64,000 bases of DNA from Streptomyces plumbidurans (GCF_019857225.1 NZ_JAFJSY010000008.1:62001-126000); one strand, 5' to 3'; shown: positions 1-8,569, counted from the stretch's first letter. The notes: generated by a model from the letters alone, not told the origin. Numbers and translations: made by a program.

Positions 1-996
1 CGAGTGCTGCACCTTGTCCTGCCGGATGCCCGAACCCGTGGCGGGGGTCGCCACCGCGACGACCGCGACCGTGACGGCGAGCAGCCCGGCCAGCGGCAGC
101 ACGCCGGCGGTGATCGCGCGGCGCCCGGAGCCGTCGTAGGTGAGACTGGTGAAGTCGCGCCGCAGGAACAGGAGATGGGCGAGAACGGTCGCGAGCACCG
201 CCCACACCAGGCTGACGGCGATGCCGATCAGCAGCGGGCCCGTCTGCGCGGGGCTGGTGAACAGGCCGTTCCAGGAGATGAAGGCGTAGCCGGGCAGGGC
301 GAGTCGTACGGCGACCGGCAGCGGGAGCATCTGGGCCAGCTGCATCGCGAGCGCGACCAGTGCCGGCAGGAGCAGTCCCATCGGGGACCGGCCCAGCGCG
401 ACCGAGCCGAGCAGTCCGATCGCGGCGAGAGCGAGCGTCGGGGCGAGTACGCACAGCCAGGCGAGAAGGACGTTCCAGGCGGCGTCCGAGGGGGCCAGGA
501 GGTGGCCGTCGAGACCGACCAGTGGCTGGTTGCCGACCGTCACGAGCCCACCGACCGTGCTGGAGCAGGCCAGTCCGGCGACGAGCACCAGGATGACGGT
601 CAGGCTGGCCAGCGCCTTCGCCACGAAGATCCGGCGCGGCGAGCGCACCGCCACCAGCAGATGGCGCCAGGTGCCGAGCCGGTCCTCGGAGGCGAACACG
701 TCGCCGGCGACCAGGGAGGTCAGCAGGGGCAGCGCCCAGGTGCCCGCGAAACCGAGCATCACCAGCGGGGCGGCCCAGCCCGTGGCGAGCATCCAGCGGC
801 CGAAGAGGGTGTCGCTGGGCAGCGTGCTCTGCTGACTCACGCCGACGACGAAGAGCCCAGGGGCGATCCAGCAGGCGAGGACCAGCAGCCGGATCCGCCA
901 CTGCGAGACGAGCTTGACCAGCTCGAAGCGGTAGCCACGCGGCACCGACACCGGACTGGCCACGGCGGTGCGGTCGTTGACTGCGGTCGCGGTCAT
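1..996 (-). CDS. ABC-2 type transporter permease (partial, C-terminus off window)
   Basis: This is an open frame of 332 codons from an ATG at 996 running leftward off the window. I read it directly on the minus strand; it begins MTATAVNDRTAVASPVS. After a basic N-terminal stretch it shows six or so hydrophobic segments with arginine-rich cytoplasmic loops (for example EDRLGTWRHLLVAVRSPRR), the usual pattern of an ABC-2 membrane protein. Its start overlaps the stop of the upstream ATPase gene in an ATGA arrangement, so the two are translationally coupled and should form one exporter. The substrate cannot be told. Family-level confidence is good and function is generic. Confidence 0.8.
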   Translation of the reverse strand, partial: MTATAVNDRTAVASPVSVPRGYRFELVKLVSQWRIRLLVLACWIAPGLFVVGVSQQSTLPSDTLFGRWMLATGWAAPLVMLGFAGTWALPLLTSLVAGDVFASEDRLGTWRHLLVAVRSPRRIFVAKALASLTVILVLVAGLACSSTVGGLVTVGNQPLVGLDGHLLAPSDAAWNVLLAWLCVLAPTLALAAIGLLGSVALGRSPMGLLLPALVALAMQLAQMLPLPVAVRLALPGYAFISWNGLFTSPAQTGPLLIGIAVSLVWAVLATVLAHLLFLRRDFTSLTYDGSGRRAITAGVLPLAGLLAVTVAVVAVATPATGSGIRQDKVQHS

Positions 997-1934
997 CTGC
1001 CCGCCTCCTGCTGTTCGGTGAGGGCGAGGAACGCGGCCTCGAGCGGTGAGACGACGGGCGTGAGCTCCCGCAACGCGATGTCCGCGTGGACGAGTTGGAC
1101 CACCAGTTCGTCGAGGGCGGGCACCAGCGCGCGCACGACGAGCACCTCGCCGTCGGGGCGGGTCCGGGCGTCGTCGACGACATGGATGCCGGCCGTGTCC
1201 GCTGCCACGCGACGGGCGGCCGCGGGGTCGGAGGTGCTCAACCTGTAGTCGAGTTCACGGTTCTCCGTGGCGAGTTTGCCGAGCGGGCCGGAGAAGACGA
1301 CCCGTCCGGTGGCGAGGATCGTGACCTCGGAGCAGAGTGCTTCGAGGTCGTCCATACGGTGGCTGGAGAGCACCACGGCGGTGCCCTGCGCGGCGAGCCG
1401 GTTGAGGACCGCGTGCACATGCTTCTTGCCCGCCGGGTCGAGGCCGTTGGCGGGTTCGTCGAGGACGAGCAGCCGCGGCTCGGTGAGCAGGGCGGCGGCG
1501 AGCCCGAGCCGTTGGCGCATGCCGAGCGAGAAGCCGCGGGTCTTGTCGTCGGCGACATCGGTGAGCCCGACCTCGCCGAGTACGTCGTCGATGTCCGCCG
1601 TCCGCGCGTCTTTGCCGCGCAGCGCGGCCAGCGCGGCCAGGTTCTGCCGGGCGGTGAGCGAGGGATACAGGCCGGGCCCGTCCACGAAGCCGGTGACTCC
1701 GTCGGGAGCGGCGAGCGCCCGCCCGACCGGTGCGTTCAGGATCTCCAGGTCGCCGCTGTCGGCGACGGCGAGGCCCAGCAGAAGACCGAGCAGCGTCGTC
1801 TTGCCCGCGCCGTTCGGTCCGACCAGGCCGTGGATCTGCCCCTGTGTCACATCCAGATCTATGCCGTCGAGCGCGACGACGTCCCCGAAGCTCTTGGTGA
1901 TGCCGCGAGCCCGGACTGCGTGGAGTGTCCCCAT
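993..1934 (-). CDS. ABC transporter ATP-binding protein (DrrA/CcmA-like)
   Basis: This 313-residue nucleotide-binding subunit would power the ABC-2 permease encoded immediately downstream (4-base ATGA overlap). Walker A is GPNGAGKTT at about residues 39-47. The signature is a degenerate FSLGMRQR at about 135-142, Walker B is LLVLDEP at about 155-161 and the switch histidine lies in SSH at about 190-192. The signature reads SLGMRQ rather than SGGQ, which is common in the drug, lipid or bacitracin-type exporters of this class. The ATG at 1934 is preceded by an AAGAAGGGG ribosome-binding site. No regulator is adjacent and the exported substrate is unknown. Confidence 0.9.
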   Translation of the reverse strand: MGTLHAVRARGITKSFGDVVALDGIDLDVTQGQIHGLVGPNGAGKTTLLGLLLGLAVADSGDLEILNAPVGRALAAPDGVTGFVDGPGLYPSLTARQNLAALAALRGKDARTADIDDVLGEVGLTDVADDKTRGFSLGMRQRLGLAAALLTEPRLLVLDEPANGLDPAGKKHVHAVLNRLAAQGTAVVLSSHRMDDLEALCSEVTILATGRVVFSGPLGKLATENRELDYRLSTSDPAAARRVAADTAGIHVVDDARTRPDGEVLVVRALVPALDELVVQLVHADIALRELTPVVSPLEAAFLALTEQQEAGR

Positions 1935-2137
1935 GAGCCCCTTCTTTCGAGATCCGCAGGGACGCTAGGGGCGACACACAACGCGCACACAGGTGACTTG
2001 CTGAACGCTCATGGAACGGATCGTCAAGCAGTGGGCAAGTCGGGGGTACGAAGAGCTGACATGGAGGGGCAGTTGGGATGATCCGGACAGCAGGTCTCCC
2101 CTGACCTGTCCGCATGTGTGCCCCAGCGGCGAACCCG

Positions 2138-2174
2138 ACGGCGGAGCGACACGGCCGGGTCGTCGCTCCGCCGT
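2138..2174 (-). terminator. Terminator hairpin after kup
   Basis: A perfect 13-bp inverted repeat (ACGGCGGAGCGAC at 2138-2150 and its complement at 2162-2174) with an 11-base loop lies 4 bases beyond the kup stop codon. There is no clear U tract, as is usual in high-GC actinomycetes. Confidence 0.7.
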
Positions 2175-2178
2175 ACGC

Positions 2179-4149
2179 CTAGACCTCGATGCGCGAGCCC
2201 ATGATGACGGTGCGGTGGCGCGGCAGGCCGAAGTGTTCGGCGGCGTCGGCCGTGATGTAGGAGGTCGCGATGAACAGCCGTTTGCGCCAGGGCGCCATCG
2301 TGCGCGCCTTTCCGCGCTGCAGCTCGATCTTGGACAGGAAGTAGGACGCCCGGTCGAGTTCCAGGGGCCCCTCGGTCTGGGACGCGTCGAGCATGGCCAA
2401 GGTGGCGGGCACGTCCGGGGTCTCCATGTAGCCGACGCGGACGGTGACATGGACGATCCCGTCGTCGGCGTAGCCGAGGCTGTCGACGGCGACCCGGCGG
2501 TCGTCCTGGACGCGGGGCACGGGTTCGGTCTCGATGGACAGGATCACGACCTGTTCGTGCCGTACGTGGTTGTGCTCCACGTTGGCCCGCATGGCCAGCG
2601 GCGCGGTCTCCTTGCCCCGGTTGAGGAAGACGGCCGTGCCGGGGACCTCGCGCACGGGCAGCTCCCCGCTGCGCAGTTCGTCGACGAAGGCGCGCAACGA
2701 CCCTTCGGTGCGCTCCCGTTGTGCGGTGACGAGCCGGCGGCCGCGCTGCCACGTCGTCATGATGGTGAACACGGTGAGGCCGATGAGCAGGGGCAGCCAG
2801 GCGCCGTGGACGAACTTCGTCAGGTTCGCGCCCACGAACAGCAGGTCCACGAAGAGCAGGACGGCCGCTCCGCTCGCGAGCAGCCACCGGGGCGTGCCCC
2901 ATTTCGCACGGGCGATGTAGAGGAACAGCAGGGTGGTGATGGTGATCGTGCCGGTGACCGCCATGCCGAAGGCGAAGGCCAGTGCCGTGGAGCTGCGGAA
3001 GGCGAAGACGAGGGTGAGGACCGAGACCATCAGCAGCCAGTTGACCCAGGGGACGTAGATCTGCCCGATGGTCGTCTCGGAGGTGTGGGCGATCCGCAGC
3101 CGCGGCAGATAGCCGAGCTGGGCGGCCTGGGAGGTGACCGAGTACGCGCCGGTGATGACCGCCTGGGAGGCGATCACCGTGGCCGCCGTGGCGAGCAGGA
3201 TCATCGGCCAGCGGCCCCAGTGGGGCACGAGCAGGAAGAACGGGCTGCTGATGTTCTTGGGATCGTCGAGGATCAGTGCGCCCTGTCCGAGGTAGCTGAT
3301 GATGCAGGCCGGGAAGACGAGGAACAGCCAGCCGCGGGTGATGGCGGGGCGGCCGAAGTGGCCCATGTCAGCGTAGAGCGCCTCGGCGCCGGTGACCGCG
3401 AGCACCACCGCGGCCAGCGCGAAGAAGGCGGTGCCGAAGTGGCCGAACAGGAAGCTCAGGGCGTAGCTCGGCCACAGTGCCCGCAGGATTCCCGGGTGGT
3501 CGACGATGCCGCCGATGCCGCATGCGCCGACGGCGGTGAACCAGGCGATCATGACCGGCCCGAAGACCCGGCCCACGGCGGCGGTCCCCCGGCGCTGCAC
3601 CAGGAACAGGATCACGATGATCACCGCCGTGATGGGCACGACCGCACTGCCCAGCGACGGTTCGACGACCTTGACGCCCTCGACCGCGGACAGCACCGAG
3701 ATCGCCGGGGTGATCATGCTGTCGCCGAAGAAGAGGGAGGCGCCGAAGATGCCCAGCGCGGCCAGTACGACTGCGGTTCGCCGGCCGAGTTGCGAGCTCC
3801 GCTGCCGCACCAGCGTGATCAGCGCCATGATGCCGCCCTCGCCCTGGTTGTCGGCGCGCATCGCGAGCAGCACATAGGTGATCGTGACGATGATCATCAC
3901 CGACCAGAAGACGAGCGACACCACCCCGTACACGTTCTGTGTGCTGACCGGGACCGGATGCGGGTCGCTCGGGCTGAACACGGTCTGGAGGGTGTAGATC
4001 GGGCTGGTTCCGATGTCTCCGAAGACGACGCCGAGAGCGCCGATCACCAGCGCGAGACGCACCGTCTGCCGCGCGCCCGAAGGACCGGCCTGCGACCCCT
4101 GTGCCGCGGGCTCCTGTCCCGGCGGGGCCTCGCCCTGACCTTCGTCCAT
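2179..4149 (-). CDS. kup: Kup (TrkD) low-affinity potassium transporter
   Basis: This 656-residue integral membrane protein has the Kup hallmark GVVFGDIGTSPIYT at about residues 40-53, followed by about twelve hydrophobic segments and a soluble C-terminal domain of about 150 residues (motifs such as VEHNHVRHEQVV and YGYMETPDVP-like sequence). The length fits the Kup family (about 620-660 residues). It imports K+, probably by proton symport, in the cytoplasmic membrane. The ATG at 4149 has a strong GAGGAGGAGG site upstream. A GC-rich hairpin sits in the leader (4176-4198) and a terminator follows the gene. It is monocistronic and divergent from the epimerase gene. Confidence 0.95.
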   Translation of the reverse strand: MDEGQGEAPPGQEPAAQGSQAGPSGARQTVRLALVIGALGVVFGDIGTSPIYTLQTVFSPSDPHPVPVSTQNVYGVVSLVFWSVMIIVTITYVLLAMRADNQGEGGIMALITLVRQRSSQLGRRTAVVLAALGIFGASLFFGDSMITPAISVLSAVEGVKVVEPSLGSAVVPITAVIIVILFLVQRRGTAAVGRVFGPVMIAWFTAVGACGIGGIVDHPGILRALWPSYALSFLFGHFGTAFFALAAVVLAVTGAEALYADMGHFGRPAITRGWLFLVFPACIISYLGQGALILDDPKNISSPFFLLVPHWGRWPMILLATAATVIASQAVITGAYSVTSQAAQLGYLPRLRIAHTSETTIGQIYVPWVNWLLMVSVLTLVFAFRSSTALAFAFGMAVTGTITITTLLFLYIARAKWGTPRWLLASGAAVLLFVDLLFVGANLTKFVHGAWLPLLIGLTVFTIMTTWQRGRRLVTAQRERTEGSLRAFVDELRSGELPVREVPGTAVFLNRGKETAPLAMRANVEHNHVRHEQVVILSIETEPVPRVQDDRRVAVDSLGYADDGIVHVTVRVGYMETPDVPATLAMLDASQTEGPLELDRASYFLSKIELQRGKARTMAPWRKRLFIATSYITADAAEHFGLPRHRTVIMGSRIEV

Positions 4150-4175
4150 CGTGATCCTCCTCCTCGCGGACTGCG

Positions 4176-4198
4176 CCGACGCGGGGTCGCCGCGTCGG
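4176..4198 (-). promoter_or_regulatory. Hairpin in the kup leader
   Basis: A perfect 9-bp inverted repeat (CCGACGCGG, 5-base loop, CCGCGTCGG) lies 27 bases upstream of the kup ATG, just 5' of its Shine-Dalgarno region. It could modulate initiation. It does not resemble the ydaO/kimA c-di-AMP riboswitch that precedes some kup-type genes. Confidence 0.35.
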
Positions 4199-4287
4199 GG
4201 CGGACACTACCGATGGGTGGGGGCGATGCCCGGTAGCGGGGCTCCTGTTCAGCTCGAACGGCCGTTCCGCGTCGAGGAGCGACACTT

Positions 4288-4317
4288 ATTGAACGCGTTC
4301 AATTTCAGGGTTAGGCT
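4288..4317 (+). promoter_or_regulatory. Promoter with 16-bp palindromic operator for the epimerase gene
   Basis: A perfect palindrome, ATTGAACGCGTTCAAT, spans 4288-4303. Its left half contains a -35-like TTGAAC (4289-4294), and 17 bases on is TAGGCT (4312-4317), a plausible -10. The symmetry and length are typical of a TetR-family operator lying over the -35 box. No TetR gene is adjacent, so the repressor would act in trans. Confidence 0.6.
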
Positions 4318-4344
4318 GGGCCCACCAAAGGCCGAGGGGGTTCG

Positions 4345-5292
4345 ATGAAGGTAGTGCTGCCCGGGGGAACCGGACAGGTGGGCACGATCCTGGACCGTGC
4401 GTTGACAGCGGCCGGCCACGAGGTGGTGGTCCTCACCAGGCATCCGGAGCGTGAGCGTCGGATCGCCTGGGACGGGGCGACGCTCGGCGCCTGGGCCGAG
4501 GCGCTCGACGGAGCCGACGCGGTGATCAACCTGGCCGGGCGGAGCGTCTCCTGCCGTTACACACCCGAGAATCTTCAGGCCATGATGGATTCCCGGGTCA
4601 ACTCCGCTCGGATCGTCGGCAAGGCGATCGCCGCTGCGTCGCGGCCTCCGCGGGTCTGGCTGCAGATGAGCACCGCCACGATCTACGCCCACCGCTTCGA
4701 CGCGGCGCACGACGAGACGACGGGCGTGATCGGCGGCTCGGAGAGCGGGGTGCCGGACTACTGGGCGTACAGCGTCGAGATCGCCAAGAACTGGGAACGC
4801 GCACAGGCCGAGGCGCCGACGCCGGCGACGCGCAAGGTGGCCCTGCGCTCGGCGATGGTCATGAGCCCGGACCGGGGCGGAGTCTTCGACGTGCTGCTGC
4901 GGATGAGCCGGCTGGGGCTGGGCGGGCCGGTTGCCGGCGGTGCGCAGTACGTCTCCTGGATCCATGACGAGGACTTCGTACGGGCGGTGGAGTTCCTGAT
5001 CGCGCGCGACGACCTCGAAGGACCGGTGAACCTCGCCTCGCCCGCCCCTCTCCCCCACCGGCAGTTCATGCGCACCCTGCGCGCGGCCGCGGGTGTTCCC
5101 GTCGGGCTGCCCGCGACGCGGTGGATGGCGGAGCTGGGCGCGTTCGCGATGCGCTCGGACACGGAACTGCTGCTCAAGAGCCGGCGGGTGGTTCCGGGCC
5201 GTCTCCGCGCGGCCGGGTTCGCCTTCGCCCGTCCCGACTGGGAAGAGGCCGCCTCCGACCTCGTACGCCGCTCCCGAGCGGCCGCCCGCTAG
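4345..5292 (+). CDS. TIGR01777-type NAD(P)-dependent epimerase/oxidoreductase
   Basis: This 315-residue member of the short-chain epimerase (YfcH/SulA-like, TIGR01777) family starts with a Rossmann motif of the form GGTGQVG at about residues 7-13 and continues with NLAGRSV and a conserved C-terminal DUF1731-type region ending LVRRSR. Cofactor binding is expected, but the substrate of these proteins is not established. The ATG at 4345 follows a GAGGGGG site. The gene stands alone, with a palindromic operator over its promoter, so it is probably induced by a ligand of a TetR-type repressor encoded elsewhere. Confidence 0.85.
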   Translation: MKVVLPGGTGQVGTILDRALTAAGHEVVVLTRHPERERRIAWDGATLGAWAEALDGADAVINLAGRSVSCRYTPENLQAMMDSRVNSARIVGKAIAAASRPPRVWLQMSTATIYAHRFDAAHDETTGVIGGSESGVPDYWAYSVEIAKNWERAQAEAPTPATRKVALRSAMVMSPDRGGVFDVLLRMSRLGLGGPVAGGAQYVSWIHDEDFVRAVEFLIARDDLEGPVNLASPAPLPHRQFMRTLRAAAGVPVGLPATRWMAELGAFAMRSDTELLLKSRRVVPGRLRAAGFAFARPDWEEAASDLVRRSRAAAR

Positions 5293-5339
5293 CGGCGCCG
5301 CATCCAACTCCCTTTTCCCTCGGGCAACATCACGTCCTC

Positions 5340-5368
5340 TTCAAGCAACATCACGACGCGAGTACGAT
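5340..5368 (+). promoter_or_regulatory. Candidate promoter of the first DUF574 methyltransferase
   Basis: TTCAAG (5340-5345), 17 bases, then TACGAT (5363-5368) gives a reasonable vegetative-type promoter about 49 bases upstream of the start at 5417. The sequence GAGTACTC just downstream is a short palindrome. This is inference from hexamer matches only. Confidence 0.4.
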
Positions 5369-5416
5369 GATCGAGTACTCGGCTTGCCCCCGCTTCATTG
5401 GCGCGATGGAGTTCTC

Positions 5417-6205
5417 ATGACGACCGGCCCACAGCCGTCCCTTCGGATCGACACCAGCAAGGCGCATCCCGCGCGGGTCTACGACTGGCTGCTCGGCGGC
5501 AAGGACAACTACCCGGTCGACGAGGCCGTGGGAACGCAACTGCCGCCCGAGGCCAGGGACGCGGCGCGGCAGAACCGCGAGTTCATGCACCGGGCGGCGG
5601 CCTGGCTCGCCGGACAGGGCATCGACCAGTTCCTGGACATCGGCACGGGCATCCCCACGGAGCCCAACCTCCATCAGATCGTGCAGCGCGTCGTACCGTC
5701 GGCGAGGGTCGTCTACGCCGACAACGACCCGATCGTGCTGCGCCACGCCGAGGCGCTGCTGGTCAGCAGCCCCGAGGGAGCCACGGACTACATCCAGGCC
5801 GACGTACAGCAACCGGACGCGATAGTCGAACATGCCCGCCACATCCTGGACTTCGACCGCCCCATCGCGCTGTCGCTGATCGCCCTGATGCACTTCATCA
5901 CCGACGCCCAGGGCGCGCACGACATCGTCCGCGGCCTGGTGGCCACGCTGCCGAAGGGCAGTTACCTGGTGCTGTCCCACGCCGCCTCCGACAAGTTCGA
6001 GGATCTCGTCGAGCAGGTCGTCGCCGAGTACGCGAAGGGCGGCATCGAACTCGGCTTCCGCACACGTCCGCAGGTCGAGCGCTTCTTCGACGGTCTGGAA
6101 CTCGTGCCGCCCGGCCTGGTGACGGCACCGGAGTGGGGGCCCGACGGCCTGCTGCCCGAGCCCGAGGACAGTGGCATCTACGCGGGAGTGGCCCGGATCG
6201 TCTGA
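5417..6205 (+). CDS. SAM-dependent methyltransferase, DUF574 (Methyltransf_19) family
   Basis: This 262-residue protein has the family N-terminal signature ARVYDWLLGGKDNYPVD at about residues 19-35 and a SAM-binding FLDIGTGIP at about 72-80. The family is almost restricted to actinobacteria, and in streptomycetes it often lies near whiJ/DUF397 regulators; no substrate is known. The frame stays open to 5093, but the conserved signature begins just after the ATG at 5417, which has a GGAG site at 5408-5411. A paralogue lies at 8589-9407 on the other strand, so two DUF574 genes bracket the regulator block. Confidence 0.85.
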   Translation: MTTGPQPSLRIDTSKAHPARVYDWLLGGKDNYPVDEAVGTQLPPEARDAARQNREFMHRAAAWLAGQGIDQFLDIGTGIPTEPNLHQIVQRVVPSARVVYADNDPIVLRHAEALLVSSPEGATDYIQADVQQPDAIVEHARHILDFDRPIALSLIALMHFITDAQGAHDIVRGLVATLPKGSYLVLSHAASDKFEDLVEQVVAEYAKGGIELGFRTRPQVERFFDGLELVPPGLVTAPEWGPDGLLPEPEDSGIYAGVARIV

Positions 6206-6206
6206 A

Positions 6207-6221
6207 CCCGCCTTGGGCGGG
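6207..6221. terminator. Small bidirectional terminator
   Basis: CCCGCC-TTG-GGCGGG forms a compact hairpin in the 18 bases between two convergent genes. It could end both transcripts. The stem is short, so support is moderate. A nearly identical hairpin occurs at 59368-59380. Confidence 0.45.
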
Positions 6222-6223
6222 CC

Positions 6224-6712
6224 TCACTCGGCCAGGGTGGTGGCGAGTTCCTTGGTGGCGTGCACGAGTTCACTGTCGCGCTCGGCCAGCAGTCGCGGCA
6301 GGACGCTGCGCTGGGCGCGTACGGCATGGCGCGCCGCTGATTCCCATTCGACGTAGTCGCCGTGGTGACGGCGGAGTTTGGGGTAGGCGGCGGCCGTGAT
6401 CTCCCACTGGCGGGCGTCGGCGATGTTCCGCAGGAGTTGCAGGATCTGCACCCGGCAGGTGGTTTCGGGGCGCTGGGCGAGATCCCACAGGAAGGGCACC
6501 GTGACCGCGGTGGCCTGGCCGACGACGAAGCCGTACTGACAGATGCGGTGCCGCAGCCGGTCGAGCGCGTCCTGAGCGGCGGCGTCGTCGCCCGAGGCGA
6601 TGGCGGCGAGCAGGAAGGGAATCGCGGCGGCGGACCCCGAGGCGTCGGCGATGTCGTGCCAGGACACGAGGCCGACGTCCCGAAGGGTCGCGGTCGGCTT
6701 CTTGGCCGTCAA
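6224..6712 (-). CDS. Hypothetical protein, alpha-helical, HEAT-like
   Basis: This 162-residue protein consists of repeated amphipathic helices, for example FLLAAIASGDDAAAQDALDRL and VTVPFLWDLAQRPETT, resembling HEAT or armadillo-like repeats. I do not recognise a named family. The only workable start is TTG at 6712 (preceded by GGTGAG), because an in-frame stop lies a short distance upstream with no ATG or GTG between. It lies 39 bases downstream of the anti-sigma-like ATPase gene in the same orientation and may be cotranscribed with it. It may act as a protein-interaction scaffold, but that is inference. Confidence 0.6.
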   Translation of the reverse strand: MTAKKPTATLRDVGLVSWHDIADASGSAAAIPFLLAAIASGDDAAAQDALDRLRHRICQYGFVVGQATAVTVPFLWDLAQRPETTCRVQILQLLRNIADARQWEITAAAYPKLRRHHGDYVEWESAARHAVRAQRSVLPRLLAERDSELVHATKELATTLAE

Positions 6713-6751
6713 GGGACGCTCACCGCCGTGCGTCGACGTCGTGGGTTCATC

Positions 6752-7171
6752 TCACACACCGACCCCGGTGGACAGCATGGCCCAGACGGTCTTGCCCTTG
6801 GGGGCGTACCGCGTCCAGCCCCAGTGCTGGGACAGGGCCTCGACGATGAACAGACCGCGGCCGTGCTCCTGCAGCGGACCGGCGGCGCGCGCGGTGCCCG
6901 GGAGGGTGTCGCCCTGGTCCGTGACGGCGCACACCAGGTGGGCCGGACGCCGGGTGAGCTTGAGCCACACCCCGGAGCCGTCGTCGTCCTCGCTCCCTGC
7001 GTGCAGCACGGCATTGGCGGCGAGTTCGGAGACGACGGTCAGCGCGTCGTCGCGGCACGTGGCCAACTCCCAGTCCTTCAGGACCCGTTCGGTGAACTCG
7101 CGCGCCTGGGCGCAGCCCGCCCGGTTGCCTGACAGACGCAGGGCGGCTGTTGGGTGCGCGAGCACGGACAC
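6752..7171 (-). CDS. RsbW-like ATP-binding (HATPase_c_2) protein
   Basis: This 139-residue single-domain GHKL ATPase resembles anti-sigma-factor kinases and the ATPase genes found beside whiJ/abaA-type regulators. Visible motifs are the N box ELAANAVLHA, the G1 box VTDQGD and the G2 box GRGLFIVEAL. The frame is open to 7249, but I prefer GTG at 7171. It has AGGAG five bases upstream, and the longer version would run into the divergent DUF397 leader. It probably acts in the cytoplasm as a regulatory partner of the neighbouring helix-turn-helix and DUF397 proteins. Confidence 0.85.
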   Translation of the reverse strand: MSVLAHPTAALRLSGNRAGCAQAREFTERVLKDWELATCRDDALTVVSELAANAVLHAGSEDDDGSGVWLKLTRRPAHLVCAVTDQGDTLPGTARAAGPLQEHGRGLFIVEALSQHWGWTRYAPKGKTVWAMLSTGVGV

Positions 7172-7313
7172 GTCAACTCCTGAAGTGATGTCAGGACAAG
7201 GCGCCAGCGAAGGGGTTGGCGCCTTGGCTATTATCCACGTCGACAGCACGCTCGTGCAATTTCACGAGAAATTGCGCGCGCAGTTCGAGCCAGTCATGCG
7301 CAAGGAGACTGCA

Positions 7314-7544
7314 GTGCCATCAGTTCCGAATGGGGTACGAGCGAGTTCACTGGGTGTCCGCTGGACCAAGAGCCGGCACAGCAACGCCGAGGGCAACTGC
7401 GTCGAGGTCGCCGCCTTGACCGAGGGAGAGGTCGCCCTGCGCAACTCCCGTGACCCGCACGGTCCCGCGCTCATCTACACGTCGACGGAGCTGGCCTCCT
7501 TCCTGACCGGCGCGAAGGAGGGCGAGTTCGACGATCTGCTGTGA
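7314..7544 (+). CDS. DUF397 family small regulatory protein
   Basis: This 76-residue protein has the family pattern WTKSRHSNAEGNCVEVA, then a region of the form VALRNSRDPHGPALIYT and an FLTGAKEGEFDD tail. DUF397 peptides are abundant in Streptomyces, where they pair with WhiJ-like DNA-binding proteins and modulate development. The GTG at 7314 has AAGGAG at 7302-7307, ideally spaced. An ATG 18 bases upstream (7296) has no comparable site. It is divergent from the ATPase gene and is followed by a terminator, so it is probably transcribed separately from the XRE gene that follows. Confidence 0.85.
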   Translation: MPSVPNGVRASSLGVRWTKSRHSNAEGNCVEVAALTEGEVALRNSRDPHGPALIYTSTELASFLTGAKEGEFDDLL

Positions 7545-7551
7545 GGCGCGG

Positions 7552-7575
7552 GGGTCCGTCGGACCCTTCCCTTTT
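7552..7575 (+). terminator. Intrinsic-type terminator after DUF397 gene
   Basis: GGGTCC-GTC-GGACCC (7552-7566) is followed by TTCCCTTTT, one of the few hairpins in the window with a pyrimidine/T-rich tail. It separates the DUF397 gene from the XRE promoter. Confidence 0.6.
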
Positions 7576-7605
7576 GGCCTGAGCATGCGGCAGCACCCGT
7601 CAAGA

Positions 7606-7614
7606 TGCGATAAT
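7606..7614 (+). promoter_or_regulatory. Extended -10 promoter of the whiJ-like gene
   Basis: TGCGATAAT is an extended -10 (TG, one base, GATAAT at 7609-7614) 34 bases before the chosen ATG at 7649. I see no good -35, as is expected for extended -10 promoters. Confidence 0.45.
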
Positions 7615-7648
7615 GCGGTCTGTTGCCCCCTGCCCACCGGGAGTCAGG

Positions 7649-8569
7649 ATGTCCTCCGAGTCACCGCGCGTCTCCCGTCTGGAACCGTATCTGCATCGCA
7701 CGGAACCGGCGCCGACTTTGCTGAAGATGCTGGTCGGAGTGCAGCTCGCGGGCATCCGCGAGGACGCCGGCCTGCCTCAGGAACAGGCCGCCCGCGCCGT
7801 GGGGTTCAGCCCGGCGAAGCTGTCACGCATCGAGGCGGGCAAGGGGCGCAGGCCGCCCACCGAGGGCGATGTCCGCACACTCCTCGAGTACTACAAGACC
7901 GAGGACTACGAGGCGTCGATCCTGCTCCAACTGCTGCGGCGTGCCGGGGAGCCCGGCTGGTGGCAGCGGTTCGACAAACGCCTGATGCCGGAGTGGTTCG
8001 ACCGGCTGGTCGGACTGCAGGAGGCGGCGGACTCCATCCGTACGTTCGAGATCCAGTACGTGCCCGGACTGCTGCAGACTCCGGCCTACGCCCGTGCCGT
8101 GGTGGAGCGCGGGCTGCCCTCGGCGCCGTCCCGCGAGGTCAGCCGCCGGGTCGAACTGCGCACCAAGCGCGGGGAGTTGCTGCAGCGTCCGGACGCGCCC
8201 CAACTGTGGGCGATCATCGACGAGTCGGTGCTGTTGCGTGTCCTGGGCAGCCGCGAGGTGATGCGTGAGCAGTTGGACCACTTGGTCACCATGGCCCAAC
8301 TGCCGCATGTGTCCCTGCAGATCGTCCCGCTGGACGTGACCAACGCATCCGCGCCGGCCATCCCCGTCACCTATCTGCGCTTCGGCGGCCTGGATCTGCC
8401 GGACATCGTCTACTTGGAGCACATCAGGAGCGCCACGTTCCTGGAGGACCGCGACGAGACGGAGCAGTACCGGGTCACCCTCGACCAGCTGGCCGACGAC
8501 GCCCTGAGTCCGCGCGAGTCTTTGACCCGCCTCAAGGAGACGATCGCACAGCGGTACGGAGACGCGTGA
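7649..8569 (+). CDS. WhiJ-like helix-turn-helix regulator (XRE with DUF5753)
   Basis: This 306-residue DNA-binding protein has an XRE helix-turn-helix at about residues 32-66 (QEQAARAVGFSPAKLSRIEAG) and a DUF5753 region of about 190 residues beginning near EWFDRLVGLQEAADSIRTFE and containing the family phrase YVPGLLQTPAYARAV. Such proteins, with DUF397 partners and RsbW-like ATPases, make up the whiJ/abaA-type developmental loci of Streptomyces. The ATG at 7649 has GGGAG at 7640-7644. The longer in-frame version from 7613 would start within the promoter. Targets are unknown. Confidence 0.85.
   Translation: MSSESPRVSRLEPYLHRTEPAPTLLKMLVGVQLAGIREDAGLPQEQAARAVGFSPAKLSRIEAGKGRRPPTEGDVRTLLEYYKTEDYEASILLQLLRRAGEPGWWQRFDKRLMPEWFDRLVGLQEAADSIRTFEIQYVPGLLQTPAYARAVVERGLPSAPSREVSRRVELRTKRGELLQRPDAPQLWAIIDESVLLRVLGSREVMREQLDHLVTMAQLPHVSLQIVPLDVTNASAPAIPVTYLRFGGLDLPDIVYLEHIRSATFLEDRDETEQYRVTLDQLADDALSPRESLTRLKETIAQRYGDA

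Noticed and set aside
2011..4236. A 741-residue reading frame antisense to kup, rich in Asp, Arg, His and Gly
   Set aside because: It is a high-GC shadow of the Kup gene. The composition has no domain pattern and its content follows from the third-position G/C bias of the opposite strand. Similar long antisense frames over other genes were rejected likewise.
4150..4344. Possible c-di-AMP (ydaO) riboswitch upstream of kup
   Set aside because: The leader has one simple hairpin and is too short and GC-rich for the pseudosymmetric ydaO fold. None of its conserved sequence elements are visible.
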